Positions 25,045-33,804 of a stretch of DNA of 64,000 nt are shown here, piece after piece. The stretch's first letter is position 1. Each line of letters opens with the position of its first letter. This DNA is from Acinetobacter chinensis (lineage in GTDB: Bacteria > Pseudomonadota > Gammaproteobacteria > Pseudomonadales > Moraxellaceae): contig NZ_CP032134.1 of NCBI RefSeq assembly GCF_002165375.2, forward strand, positions 2,232,001 through 2,296,000, written 5' to 3'. The notes under the pieces are model-generated. The model worked only from the letters and a program-made list of their open reading frames with translations. It was not told the origin of the DNA and made no database searches. The position numbers and the translations under genes are program-made.

Positions 25045-25917
25045 TCATAACTCCAGTAAACTCTCCCATGTAGCAGTCTTATCAAATAAAAGTTTATTTT
25101 TTACAATTGCTTTAAATATTGCGTTTTGAGCATCCAGATATGAAATACTGATCGTACTGGTACTGTCAGTCAGATCCTGAATATTCAACACTCCACTGTA
25201 CGGATAACCCACCACTTCACCCTCTGCATCAGTTTTGAACAGATAAGGCGTTGCTGAATTATCAAATGCGATATTAATATCCCCACCTTCACGCCCTGTG
25301 GATTTCACTTTTCCTTTGACCTGATTTTTAATATCCGCAGCACCCTGAGGAGTCCAGTCCAGCTGATAATCACTCAGTACATAACTGACACTCTGAAAAC
25401 CACCTTTACCATTCGGCTCTTTTACCAGGATATCGATCTGATCTGATTTAAACTGCGTCAGTATTTCACTGTCTGTGCTCAGTAATTTCCCTTTAATGAT
25501 CTGCGTGGTGCCGTCAGGAAAAGCCAGGTTTAAATCCTGAAAATTATAACCCGCACTCACATCAATACTGCCATTTGCAACTGCACTGGCCTCACTCTCA
25601 AAAATACCTGTACATTTATCCAGTGTAATTACAGTTCCTGTCTGTTTCCATGAACCCGTTTTACAGGGTATAGACTCACCTATTTCGTCCATACCGTATA
25701 CAAGGGTATCCACGATTCCCTCCATCAGGGTTTCCCGAAGTGCAATCCCGCTGCTTGTTTCAACTTTAGCCAGTACCTGTGCTTCCGAACTTTCATTATT
25801 TTGATTATTTCCACCAGGTGTTCCCTGATCTGCTGAACTTTGACTGTCCGATCCACCACCGCACCCAGTCATTAAAAAAATTCCACTGCACAAAATCGCG
25901 ATTAATTTTAATTTCAT
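25045..25917 (-). CDS. hypothetical lipoprotein
   Basis: 290-residue predicted lipoprotein I do not recognise. The signal peptide ends MTGC, followed by GGGSDSQSS and a Gly/Asn/Ser-rich low-complexity linker to about residue 45. The mature part contains two Cys (IPCKTGSWKQ and LDKCTGIF) likely forming a disulfide, and then a beta-rich region with repeated hydrophobic/polar alternation (GSIDVSAGYNFQDLNLAF, VLSDYQLDWTPQG). It looks like an extracytoplasmic beta-barrel- or sandwich-like domain. Single gene with its own terminator. Confidence 0.75.
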   Translation of the reverse strand: MKLKLIAILCSGIFLMTGCGGGSDSQSSADQGTPGGNNQNNESSEAQVLAKVETSSGIALRETLMEGIVDTLVYGMDEIGESIPCKTGSWKQTGTVITLDKCTGIFESEASAVANGSIDVSAGYNFQDLNLAFPDGTTQIIKGKLLSTDSEILTQFKSDQIDILVKEPNGKGGFQSVSYVLSDYQLDWTPQGAADIKNQVKGKVKSTGREGGDINIAFDNSATPYLFKTDAEGEVVGYPYSGVLNIQDLTDSTSTISISYLDAQNAIFKAIVKNKLLFDKTATWESLLEL

Positions 25918-26212
25918 GATGACTTCCAGTATTTTTTTATAGTCTGCATAGTGTTAGACATATTTTTTTTGCAGTCTATTCCATAAACCAGGTATAGACA
26001 GGTGACCAGAATACATATACCTGCAATTAATTCTGAACAATTAGTGAAGTAAATTTAAAAAACTGAAAAATACCAGATTTCAGTGATAGATCATTTTTTA
26101 ACAGGAGTATTTAATAAAGTTACTTGATAACAACAATAGAGTTATAAAAGTAATAGTCTGTAAAGAGAACCATGCCTACAAAATATAATAATAATTTAGG
26201 TATGACCAAACA

Positions 26213-26274
26213 TGATCCATTATGTTCTGCGTTCAAAAAAGCATTTGGGGAGGCTTGCAGAGCATAATGGATCA
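26213..26274. repeat. 18-bp-arm inverted repeat
   Basis: Left arm TGATCCATTATGTTCTGC (26213-26230) and right arm GCAGAGCATAATGGATCA (26257-26274) match at 17 of 18 positions across a 26-nt loop. It is far longer than the local terminators and lacks a T tract. It could be a palindromic intergenic element, the ends of a miniature element, or a recombination site. Confidence 0.7.
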
Positions 26275-26362
26275 ACCTATTCATTCAATGCAATCATTTT
26301 TCAATCCAGATGCACTTCAGCAGATATTTCATCTACTTTCTGAACAATCCAGTTTCCAGAAA

Positions 26363-26394
26363 TAAAAAAAGCCTGAGGAATGTTACCCTCAGGC
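26363..26394 (-). terminator. intrinsic terminator of the 26.6-28.0 kb operon
   Basis: Eight-bp stem GCCTGAGG/CCTCAGGC. The seven-base A run on its left forms a T tract on the minus strand. It lies about 210 bp past the last stop codon. Confidence 0.8.
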
Positions 26395-26605
26395 ATGGAA
26401 AGATAAAGAGTTGCCGTGGTTAAACCATTGCCAGATGGTTGATTCGACATAAGTAATTATTAGAATATTCACTCTAATTTTGCAATACCCTTAAACATTC
26501 ATTTGTCTTTTTTTTATCATATTGTGCAATTTTTTCAAAAGAATGAATCAGTCTGCTTCACAACAGAACCCAGTTTTGCATCTGATACTCTGTTTGCAGA
26601 TATTT

Positions 26606-27325
26606 TTACCAGCATTTTTTCAGTAATTCAGCAGTAAATCTGGATGTCAAACCTCCCCATTGATTTGCAACAGATGCGCAAATAGCCTTATATGGCATGG
26701 AATTGACCGCACAGGAGTGATTCACAGGCAAACGACCTGAATTGAGTAATACAGCAGGATCTTCGCCAGGTCCACCCCATGACTGTGAAGCTGTTCCTGC
26801 TGCATCTTTTGCTGTCTTATCATAATTTTCAGCATCAAGCAGAGCCTGTTTGATAGCCTGCTCTTTATTTGCAGTGGAGGTTTTTACTTTAGAAATCACA
26901 TCCTGTACTTTCGTACTGAGGATCGAGTTTCGTAAATCCTTTAATTCGGGGTCAGTATAAGCTTTCATGATTGAGCCAAGTTTACTGTAGGTCCCATTAC
27001 AGCTTGTCTCCTAGACAAGTGCACTATTTAAAGCCAGACTTTTGAGCCCTGAACCAGCCCCCCTGTTTCCTGCGCCTGAAAACGCCTGATTCTGCATCAG
27101 CTTTTCAGCAGATTTCTGCGCATGCTCATGATAGATGTCCTTTGCTGAATTCAGCCTGCTTCTGACTTCTTTATTTACTTTTGAAATATTTCTGTTTCCT
27201 TCGCCCTGTGCACGATTCAGCAAGTCATCAATATCCATATCCGACATTGCTGAATTCGTAGCTGCATACAATGGGGCACTGTATGCATTTAACAGAAAAA
27301 TCATCATCCACAACCATTTTTTCAT
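26606..27325 (-). pseudogene. secreted hypothetical protein interrupted by an in-frame amber codon
   Basis: One continuous 240-codon frame with a single TAG at 27011-27013 (codon 105). The first part (27011-27325) has AAGGAAG, a signal peptide (MKKWLWMMIFLLNAYSAPLYAA) and a helical polar domain. Reading through gives ETSCNGTYSKLG and then the 26606-26968 segment with conserved-looking Cys near the C terminus (NHSCAVNS, KAICAS, KKCW). That second part has its own ATG at 26968 but no ribosome site. The amber lies in a 7-bp hairpin (27003-27019). A nonsense mutation is the simplest reading; readthrough or sequencing error are alternatives. Unrecognised family. It lies 18 bp after the next lipoprotein gene. 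Confidence 0.65.
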
Positions 27326-27343
27326 GATTTTTCTTCCTTGATT

Positions 27344-28030
27344 TTACTTCTGAAAATCCACTTTATGTTGCATTCCATTGGTGTCGATAATCAAAACCAG
27401 CGGATCTGTCTCTTTTACCTTTTCAAAGAAAACGAGTCCATCAATCACCTGCTTCGGTTTTAAAACCGTCGTATTGAGTACATTGGATGTAACCTGATGA
27501 CTTAAAGCATCCATCGTACTGGATGTATACTGAGTCGACTGACTGTAAGTTTCAAAGGCTGAATTTATCGATTCACTTGCCTGTTGCTGAGAAGTCTGTG
27601 CTAATGATGTATCTCCAGATAATGCACCTAAAATACTGGTACCAATTGCAAGTGTTCCAACAACACCCGCCCAGATTGCATCCTTCCGGTCCTTTTTCTG
27701 CTGAATTTTATTTAAACTTTCAACCGTCAGCGCTGAGACAGGCTGTCCATTCTTTGTTAACTGAACATTTTCAGGACCAAATTTCAGTGGTTTTTTACTT
27801 AAATTAGCGACAGTTACCCTGATCGGTAAGCCATATTTTGAGATGTCTTTGTATTCTGTTGAACGTGAGCTCATTTTGCTGATACGTACTACATAATCTC
27901 CCTGTCGTGACTGTAACTGACCATCAGATGTCAGACTTTGGTTTAATCCAGCAACAGGTTTGGTCGGTACTCCGGCACATGCGCTCAGCAATATGGTCAA
28001 TGTGCATATTTTGATTATTTTATGATTCAT
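27344..28030 (-). CDS. hypothetical lipoprotein
   Basis: 228-residue predicted lipoprotein with lipobox LSAC (Cys18). The mature part has a beta-rich N-terminal half with an immunoglobulin-like feel (GLPIRVTVANLSKKPLKFGPENVQLTKNGQPV), a central hydrophobic segment (about 112-130, WAGVVGTLAIGTSILGALSG), a Gln/Ser/Thr-rich stretch and a C-terminal strand region (DGLVFFEKVKETDPLVLIIDTNGMQHKVDF). Not recognised by name. AAGGAAA precedes the ATG. It is followed 18 bp later by the amber-split secreted protein, so the pair likely worked together in the envelope. Confidence 0.75.
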   Translation of the reverse strand: MNHKIIKICTLTILLSACAGVPTKPVAGLNQSLTSDGQLQSRQGDYVVRISKMSSRSTEYKDISKYGLPIRVTVANLSKKPLKFGPENVQLTKNGQPVSALTVESLNKIQQKKDRKDAIWAGVVGTLAIGTSILGALSGDTSLAQTSQQQASESINSAFETYSQSTQYTSSTMDALSHQVTSNVLNTTVLKPKQVIDGLVFFEKVKETDPLVLIIDTNGMQHKVDFQK

Positions 28031-28118
28031 TTTCAGGATTTCCTTTTTCTTTTATAGATATTCTGAAATTTCTGAAAGCAATAATCCATTCCCTGAACTG
28101 GGTATAAATTCTTTAAAA

Positions 28119-29273
28119 CTAAATTCTATACTCAGGCATATTCAGCAGCAGCCGAACAAGCTCTGACTGCCTGTTTGTTGACGTTTTTTTATAAATAGCA
28201 CGAATCTGCTTTCTTACCGTATCTTCTGTGACATGATTTTTCTGAGCAATTTCTTTGGGTAAATAACCTTCCAGTAACAGCAGGGCAACTTTTGTCTCCG
28301 CTGGAGTCAGATGAAATGAAAGATGTAACAGATGCAGATCTATGGCTGATGAATAACCTGAATCATAAAGTGTCAGCATAACAGCAGGAAGAATACCGGA
28401 CATTTTCATTTCATTTTCAGAAACCAGTAAAGTAACAAAGAGATAAAGAATGTTTCCATCTGCATGTTTGATTTTAATACAGCTATTATTCAGCTTATTG
28501 TTTTTTAAAGTTCTTTCATTTTTAAACTGTCTTTCCAGCTGGTTAATATTCTGGATCAGCATTGTCTGATAAGGTTCAGGCAGACATATCAACTCATTCT
28601 GAACTGCAATAATTTTATTTTTTCCAGTAACTCTTTCTGCTGCATGATTATGGTGCAGAACTGTACCTGATAAACTCAGCAGAATAACCGGTTGCGACAA
28701 CTTATCTATCAGTTCAAAGCCAATAATGGATTGTGTTGAATGCTCATAAATATTACGTTGTATTTTTACCACTCTTCTTAAATGAATCAATAATTTATCA
28801 AGAAAAATCAATTCATCGGAAACCAGTGGCTGTCTTTGTGCTGAGGTCTGTATTGCAATCAGCATACATAATTTATCATCCCTGATTATTTCATGTGCAG
28901 CTGTATAACGTATCTGATCTGGAAGTAATATATCGTGGGATAAATCAGGCTTTTTTAAAATATCATCTGAAATATCATGATGACACTGATACCAGCCCTG
29001 ACGGGATGTATTCAATACCCCCTTCCATTCCTGAACAGGAAAATGCAGATATAAAACTTCAACCTGAGCTGCATCCTTTCCACTGATAAACCGCTTCACA
29101 GTTCTACTGAATGAATACACCTGAAACTCCAGATCCCGAGCTAAAACGTGAACACTGGAACAGTTTATAACGGTTGATAATTTCTTACAAAAACTCCCCC
29201 AGCCATCATACTGTAATGGAATTTTATAAATCAGATCGACCAGTTCCTCATAATGTATCTCGTAATTTTCCAT
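28119..29273 (-). CDS. LuxR-family transcriptional regulator
   Basis: 384-residue regulator. The C-terminal LuxR/GerE helix-turn-helix (about 316-375) reads FHLTPAETKVALLLLEGYLPKEIAQKNHVTEDTVRKQIRAIYKKTSTNRQSELVRLLL in order. The N-terminal 300 residues contain a PAS-like block (IGFELIDKLSQPVILLSLSGTVLHHNHAAERVTG, about 183-217). There is no receiver domain and no typical acyl-homoserine-lactone-binding motif. It lies 88 bp upstream of the lipoprotein gene on the same strand, which makes local control or co-transcription plausible. Signal unknown. Confidence 0.85.
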   Translation of the reverse strand: MENYEIHYEELVDLIYKIPLQYDGWGSFCKKLSTVINCSSVHVLARDLEFQVYSFSRTVKRFISGKDAAQVEVLYLHFPVQEWKGVLNTSRQGWYQCHHDISDDILKKPDLSHDILLPDQIRYTAAHEIIRDDKLCMLIAIQTSAQRQPLVSDELIFLDKLLIHLRRVVKIQRNIYEHSTQSIIGFELIDKLSQPVILLSLSGTVLHHNHAAERVTGKNKIIAVQNELICLPEPYQTMLIQNINQLERQFKNERTLKNNKLNNSCIKIKHADGNILYLFVTLLVSENEMKMSGILPAVMLTLYDSGYSSAIDLHLLHLSFHLTPAETKVALLLLEGYLPKEIAQKNHVTEDTVRKQIRAIYKKTSTNRQSELVRLLLNMPEYRI

Positions 29274-29660
29274 GAATTATTTTTCTTTTTATGAAGTTAA
29301 TGTGATAAGAATAACTTTTCCATACACATTCACCCAAATATAAAATTCAATAAAAAATAAATATTGCTACCTTTATAACGATTAATAAAACATTTTGTTT
29401 TCAGGTCATTTCTACAGATTTTTCTGTTTCTTTATAAATATTTTTCCTTAGGATTTTTTTAAAGTATTTCAATCACATTTTTTTCATAAAAAGTATAAAT
29501 CAGAATAATCTTCAGTAAATAATACGCACTGAAAAAATATAACATCTCCGCTTCTTAAAAACATTCATGCTGTTGCTACGCTGAACCGTGCAGATTCAGA
29601 ATAAAAAATGGATGATTTTGAATCATCCATTTTATGAAGTTCAGTAAAATACAGCTCAGA
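29274..29660. other. 387-bp non-coding interval
   Basis: Strongly AT-rich upstream region of the LuxR-type gene, ending with the terminator at 29603-29633. No ORF or RNA gene seen. Confidence 0.4.
29603..29633 (-). terminator. intrinsic terminator
   Basis: Perfect 13-bp stem AAAATGGATGATT/AATCATCCATTTT with a 3-nt loop, after the DUF962 gene on the minus strand. Confidence 0.85.
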
Positions 29661-30044
29661 TTAACTGTCTATTTTATCAAATTTACGGTCACGCAGGCTT
29701 AAATTACCGCGCACGATGTCTGACAGCATCCGCCAGTCTGAAATGAAACTGTATAAAGGCTGTTTAAAACTGGCAGGTTTATTTTTTTCGAAGACGAAAT
29801 GCCCTACCCAGGCACAGGCATAGCCTGAAACCAGTCCATAGACAAAATATTTGGGTTTACGCTGTCGAATGGCTTTAGTGAAAAAATAAATACCCACACT
29901 GCTGCCTGCTGCATGTAAACGGCGACTCATGATATTGCGATGTTCAGTCAGATAAAATCTGTAAAACTCTGAGTAGTTTTTAATGGGTAACTGAAATCCT
30001 GGGATATCTTCAACTTCCCGTCTGGGCTGTACCTGGGCATTCAT
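29661..30044 (-). CDS. DUF962/Mpo1-like membrane protein
   Basis: 127-residue small membrane protein of the DUF962 (Mpo1-like) family: FYRFYLTEHRNIMSRRLHAAGSSVGIYFF with the conserved HR and RRLHxxG, and WVGHFVFEKNKPASFKQPLYSFISDWRM. In yeast, Mpo1 is an Fe2+-dependent dioxygenase that alpha-oxidises 2-hydroxy fatty acids. Bacterial members are mostly uncharacterised. Two hydrophobic segments (about 47-60 and 67-85). Divergent from the CYTH gene. Confidence 0.85.
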   Translation of the reverse strand: MNAQVQPRREVEDIPGFQLPIKNYSEFYRFYLTEHRNIMSRRLHAAGSSVGIYFFTKAIRQRKPKYFVYGLVSGYACAWVGHFVFEKNKPASFKQPLYSFISDWRMLSDIVRGNLSLRDRKFDKIDS

Positions 30045-30323
30045 TTGCTAGCATCCTTCTGTTTTTCTTTGTCTCAGCCAAACCTGTTATACATCGCCTG
30101 GCCATGGATCATCAATTTTCTGATCATTATTCACACTTACAATATGCCAGTTTGATAAAAAATAACAGTCCATTTGAGGCCTCTTTCAATGATGTCACAG
30201 AGATTAACCAAAACAGCCAGTCTGCCTCTGTTCAAGTATGGCTTTTGGGCTACAATACGGACTCTTTGCACGATTCACTGTTTATCGAATTGCTTGCCTT
30301 AATATAACAATCAGGAAAACCCC

Positions 30324-31787
30324 ATGCTTGAAGTTGAATTGAAATTTCAGATTCCAGAAGCCCGTCGCAGTGCCTTACTCAAAGCCGTAGACCCTAAAAA
30401 ATCTGATGTCATTCAGCTCCAGGCCCGTTATTTCGATACTGAAAGCAAACTGCTGGCACAGCACAAAGCTGCGTTACGTCAGCGTCTTGAAGGTACGCAG
30501 TGGGTACAGACACTGAAAGCTGCGACACCCCAGAGCCATGTTCAGCGTTTTGAAGATAATCACAGTCTGGGTGAACTGGAACAGGCTCCAGAACTGGATC
30601 TTTCGGTATATCAACAAAACCCCGAAGCCCTGAGTATTTTAAAAAATGCGCTGGGTAATGAACTGGATCAGCTTACACTCCAGTTCGAAACAGATATTCA
30701 GCGTACCAGCCGTATCATTCAGTTTGAAGATGCTGAAATTGAAGTCTGTGTGGATATTGGTGAGGTCCGTACAGCATCAGCTCAACAGGATATTCACGAA
30801 GTTGAGTTTGAACTGAAAAGTGGCTCTGTTCAGTCTTTACTGGCTTTCAGTTTCGAATGGGTTAAAAAATATCAGCTATGGCTGGATGTCCGCAGCAAAG
30901 CAGAATTTGGCAATTTACTCGTCAGCAATAAAAACGTCAGCCCTGCAAGTACCGCCAAAGAGCTGCAGTTCAATAAAAAAGACTCTGCTGATAAAAACCT
31001 CCGTTCTTTTATTGCCAGTCATCTTCAGCATTTATTGCCCAATATTGCAGCCATTTCCGCTCAGGTCGCAGAAAAAGAGCATATTGAACAGGCACAGACT
31101 GCACTGCATCATCTGCACCTGAGTCTAGCGCTGTTCAAAGACTGGACCGATACCAAAACCGATAAATGGGCACATCAACTGTCAGCATTTGAAAGCCATT
31201 TTAAAAATCTTGCACATTTTGAACATATGCAACGTACTCTAGGCGCTTTATTGCAAAATCCAAAGACTGCAGAAAGCCTGAATAAAGATATTTTATATGC
31301 TCAGGAAAAGCTGATTAACCTGGTGAAATCGACACAGAATGTTCAGCATTATCTTGAGCTGCTGATGTTCAGTCTGAGCAGTTCCACTAAAGTACAGAGT
31401 CATGACCTGAAATGGTTTGCTCAGAATACACTGCAAAATCAGTACAAGCAGTTACAGGAATGTCTGAACAGTGCCGACCTGTCTGATCTGGAAAGTCTGG
31501 AAGCGCTGGCATTACGCCTGAATGAACTGAAATTCAGTTTTCCACTTCTGACCAGTATTTATGATGTGAAAAACCTGCAGAAGTACGGTAAATCGTTAAA
31601 TGACGCACAGGCAGCCTGTGAACAGTATCAGGTCCTGGCATCTTCATCTTCTTACTTACAGGAAACTGAACTGGAAGCCAGTGACTGGTTTGCACTGGGT
31701 TGGTTAACCGCCAAGCAGGAAGTCTATGCCGAAAAACTGCTTGAAGCGACAGAACAGTTCCTGGTCAGCCGTAAGTTCCTGAAATAA
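30324..31787 (+). CDS. ygiF: CYTH-domain inorganic triphosphatase (YgiF-like)
   Basis: 487-residue protein. The N-terminal CYTH domain (about 1-200) opens with the EVELKFQI signature (ExExK) and continues with YFDTES, LRQRLEG and IEVCVDIGEVRT. The C-terminal helical region resembles a diverged CHAD domain, with fewer of the usual histidines. E. coli YgiF hydrolyses inorganic triphosphate to pyrophosphate and phosphate. AGGAAAACCCC precedes the ATG. It stands alone. Slightly longer than the E. coli protein (433). Confidence 0.87.
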   Translation: MLEVELKFQIPEARRSALLKAVDPKKSDVIQLQARYFDTESKLLAQHKAALRQRLEGTQWVQTLKAATPQSHVQRFEDNHSLGELEQAPELDLSVYQQNPEALSILKNALGNELDQLTLQFETDIQRTSRIIQFEDAEIEVCVDIGEVRTASAQQDIHEVEFELKSGSVQSLLAFSFEWVKKYQLWLDVRSKAEFGNLLVSNKNVSPASTAKELQFNKKDSADKNLRSFIASHLQHLLPNIAAISAQVAEKEHIEQAQTALHHLHLSLALFKDWTDTKTDKWAHQLSAFESHFKNLAHFEHMQRTLGALLQNPKTAESLNKDILYAQEKLINLVKSTQNVQHYLELLMFSLSSSTKVQSHDLKWFAQNTLQNQYKQLQECLNSADLSDLESLEALALRLNELKFSFPLLTSIYDVKNLQKYGKSLNDAQAACEQYQVLASSSSYLQETELEASDWFALGWLTAKQEVYAEKLLEATEQFLVSRKFLK

Positions 31788-32130
31788 AAACTGAAACCTC
31801 AGTATTTCTTTTATTATCCATTCATTTTACAAAGGCTGTCCCTGATCTGACAGCCTTTGTTCAATCAGCAACTGGTCAAAATCCAGGATTTCATCTCTAA
31901 AACTGTTTTGCATATTGTGTGATCCAGTAAATGCATCCTCAGTCTATCCGGTTCAAAAGCTGTTACCAGTGTGTACAGGTTTTCCCGCAACGACAGCACT
32001 GTCATCTGAATCCTGGTTGAGCTTACTTCAGACAGATCAGTACTTTTCTTCATGGCATAAGGAGTATCCACGGAAAGTAAGCCGTGAAAAACAAAAATAT
32101 TTCCCTAAATTTCTATTGGAGTCGGTTATA
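31788..32130. other. 343-bp interval between convergent genes
   Basis: Contains the hairpin at 31829-31860. A minus-strand frame at 31865-32053 (62 codons from ATG) ends next to that hairpin and might be a small gene downstream of the 32131-32763 gene, but it lacks a ribosome site and I do not recognise it. Nothing else is visible. Confidence 0.35.
31829..31860. terminator. hairpin after ygiF
   Basis: Perfect 12-bp stem ACAAAGGCTGTC/GACAGCCTTTGT with an 8-nt loop. The T tracts are weak, so termination strength is uncertain. Confidence 0.6.
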
Positions 32131-32763
32131 TCAACGGTATTTCCCAAACACTTTCCATGTACCGTTATCAGCCAGCGGATCACTGTAACTGTCATTGCGC
32201 TGCTTTCGTGGTTTATCCCGGGCATCCACCAGTTCGAAATGTGATTCCGTACTTAACACCAGTCCATTGACATAAAACCGTGTGCGTGTGTATTCACTTG
32301 CACCATGCTGAAAAACATAGGTCCGTAAATCAATAAATTCACGATGTGCCACCAGTGCCGCAGTATCATCACTGTTTAACCAGTGTGCCATAGCCGTCAT
32401 TTCAGTGGTATCGAACTGTCCACATTTTTCCACCAGGCTTGCAATACCACGAAAAGTTTTGGATTCTTTTGCTCTGGTTTTATTGATCCGAACCCGATCC
32501 ACATGAAAATAAAACAAAGGTAAATTCAGATGGCTGGGTAAATGTACAGCATCAGGTAATTCATCCTGCATAAACGGCAGGCATAGTTCCTGTGCCCGCT
32601 CGATCAGCCCACTCCACTGCTGATAGTACGTCTCAACCTGCTGTCTGGATCCATAGTAAATGGGTAATCCCTCAACATTTGCCAGGTTCGCCGGTGGCCA
32701 GATATTCTGCTTCAGTAAAGCGATATCACTTTTCAGGCTTTGTATGGCAATGGCGTCCTGCAT
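32131..32763 (-). CDS. hypothetical protein
   Basis: 210-residue soluble protein I do not recognise. No signal peptide or membrane segment. Aromatic- and charge-rich, with blocks such as LPIYYGSRQQVETYYQQWSGLIERAQ, LPLFYFHVDRVRINKTRAKESKTFRG and FIDLRTYVFQHGASEYTRTRFYVNGLVLS. Basic C terminus (RDKPRKQRNDSYSDPL). AAGGAATTCTC precedes the ATG, a good ribosome site, and codon use matches its neighbours, so it is very likely a real gene. Divergent from the DUF3144 pair. Confidence 0.7.
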   Translation of the reverse strand: MQDAIAIQSLKSDIALLKQNIWPPANLANVEGLPIYYGSRQQVETYYQQWSGLIERAQELCLPFMQDELPDAVHLPSHLNLPLFYFHVDRVRINKTRAKESKTFRGIASLVEKCGQFDTTEMTAMAHWLNSDDTAALVAHREFIDLRTYVFQHGASEYTRTRFYVNGLVLSTESHFELVDARDKPRKQRNDSYSDPLADNGTWKVFGKYR

Positions 32764-32858
32764 GAGAATTCCTTATTTAACGGCAGTTTTAAAATGCTTA
32801 GGCTATTTTGAGTATGCTATACTTCAGAATTACACACAAGTTCTTTCATGGAAGTCAA

Positions 32859-33203
32859 ATGTCTGAAGAAAATCAATTACCTGAAGATGATCAGTTTTAT
32901 GAACGTGCTGATGAGTTTATCTCTTTGGCAAATAAACAATGCAACTCTGTCTCAGAATCTGAATTTGAAACTCAGGCAGCAAAAGTCAGCGCTTCATTTA
33001 TGTACGCCAATGCCCGTTTCAGCACCTGGCTGACTGCCTGTGGTTACAGCAATGCTGATGATATGCGAAACAATAAAGAGCTGATTCTTCAGTATTTCCT
33101 GGATCAGTACAAAATGATGCTGGAAGACAATTTTGAAGAATATGCATCCAATTTCGAAGAATATATGAATGTCGAAGCAGAAGAAGTTAAGCGTTTCGTT
33201 TAA
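32859..33203 (+). CDS. DUF3144 protein (first of two)
   Basis: Predicted 114-residue acidic cytoplasmic protein of the DUF3144 family: FYERADEFISLANKQCN, SFMYANARFSTWLTACGY and LQYFLDQYKMMLEDNFEEYASNFEEYM. Function unknown. The start at MSEENQ has GGAAG just upstream and is preferred to one at 32808, which would add an unrelated N terminus. Followed 56 bp later by a paralogue with the same domain layout. Confidence 0.85.
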   Translation: MSEENQLPEDDQFYERADEFISLANKQCNSVSESEFETQAAKVSASFMYANARFSTWLTACGYSNADDMRNNKELILQYFLDQYKMMLEDNFEEYASNFEEYMNVEAEEVKRFV

Positions 33204-33259
33204 GTATTCAATTGCCTATAATAGCCGTCTATTGAAGTTTAAGTTGTGGAATAAAAGTC

Positions 33260-33655
33260 ATGTCTCAGAAAATTGAAGCTACAGATGTCACCGAAGAAGA
33301 AGCCTTAAATGCTGTATTTTTTGAGCGTGCTGACGAATTTATTAAACATGCTAATGAGTTCTGCCGACCGCCTAAAGGGCAACAGACAAAACCTGAAGAA
33401 TTACGTGGTCAGGTCAGTGCTGCCATGCTGTTTGGTACAGCCCGTTTCAATACATGGGTCGCTGCCAATAACTTTAAAGACGGTAATGAAATGCGTGATG
33501 CCAAAGATCAGGTCATGTCCTATATTCTTCAGCAGTTCCAGATGATGCTGGAAGATAACTATGATGAATACTGTGACCAGTTTGAAAACTATCTGCGCTT
33601 CCGTAAAAATGAAGAATTTCATGCGCATAAACATGATCACAAGCATGAACATTAA
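33260..33655 (+). CDS. DUF3144 protein with histidine-rich tail (second of two)
   Basis: 131-residue paralogue of the preceding gene: FFERADEFIKHANEFC, AAMLFGTARFNTWVAANNF and YILQQFQMMLEDNYDEYCDQFENYL align block for block. It differs by a C-terminal tail EFHAHKHDHKHEH, six His in thirteen residues, a probable metal-binding or metal-sensing extension. Function unknown. The tandem arrangement indicates local duplication followed by divergence. A UUCG-loop terminator follows. Confidence 0.85.
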   Translation: MSQKIEATDVTEEEALNAVFFERADEFIKHANEFCRPPKGQQTKPEELRGQVSAAMLFGTARFNTWVAANNFKDGNEMRDAKDQVMSYILQQFQMMLEDNYDEYCDQFENYLRFRKNEEFHAHKHDHKHEH

Positions 33656-33676
33656 GTTCTTTATTTAATGTATTTT

Positions 33677-33700
33677 AAAAAGTCCTTCGGGGCTTTTTTT
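33677..33700 (+). terminator. intrinsic terminator of the DUF3144 genes
   Basis: AAAGTCC/GGGCTTT stem closed by a C-UUCG-G tetraloop, followed by a T7 tract. Confidence 0.85.
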
Positions 33701-33775
33701 ATTTGCCTGTCTGATTTTTTAAATATGACTACGTCCCAGTCTGACGCAATCCTGTCGGATTTCACACCTGCCCCG

Positions 33776-33804
33776 TTGCAGCCGTTTCCCTGTTTATTTA
33801 TGCT
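33776..33804 (+). promoter_or_regulatory. candidate sigma-70 promoter of umuDC
   Basis: TTGCAG (33776-33781), a 17-bp spacer and TATGCT (33799-33804), about 47 bp before the umuD start. No TTGAAA/TTTCAA-type palindrome as reported for Acinetobacter SOS genes is obvious. TACTGTAT just downstream resembles only half of an E. coli LexA box. Confidence 0.4.

Larger units (their letters stand above)
25918..26605. other. 688-bp non-coding interval
   Basis: It holds an 18-bp-arm inverted repeat (26213-26274) and a terminator (26363-26394) serving the genes to its right. The rest is AT-rich with no credible ORF. A small fragmentary mobile element may once have been here, judging from the inverted repeat, but I cannot show it. 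Confidence 0.45.

Noticed and set aside
26213..26274. XerCD dif-type recombination site
   Set aside because: TTATG and CATAA occur in the arms, but spacing and flanks do not fit the 11-6-11 bp dif layout, and the loop is 26 nt.
30104..30307. 67-codon frame upstream of ygiF
   Set aside because: No ribosome-binding site and no domain. It lies in the short leader between divergent genes; ygiF itself has a good AGGA site.
31865..32071. 62-68 codon minus-strand frame next to the hairpin after ygiF
   Set aside because: It might be a small gene, but has no ribosome site, no recognisable feature and only a GTG or internal ATG start. Noted in the gap entry rather than called.
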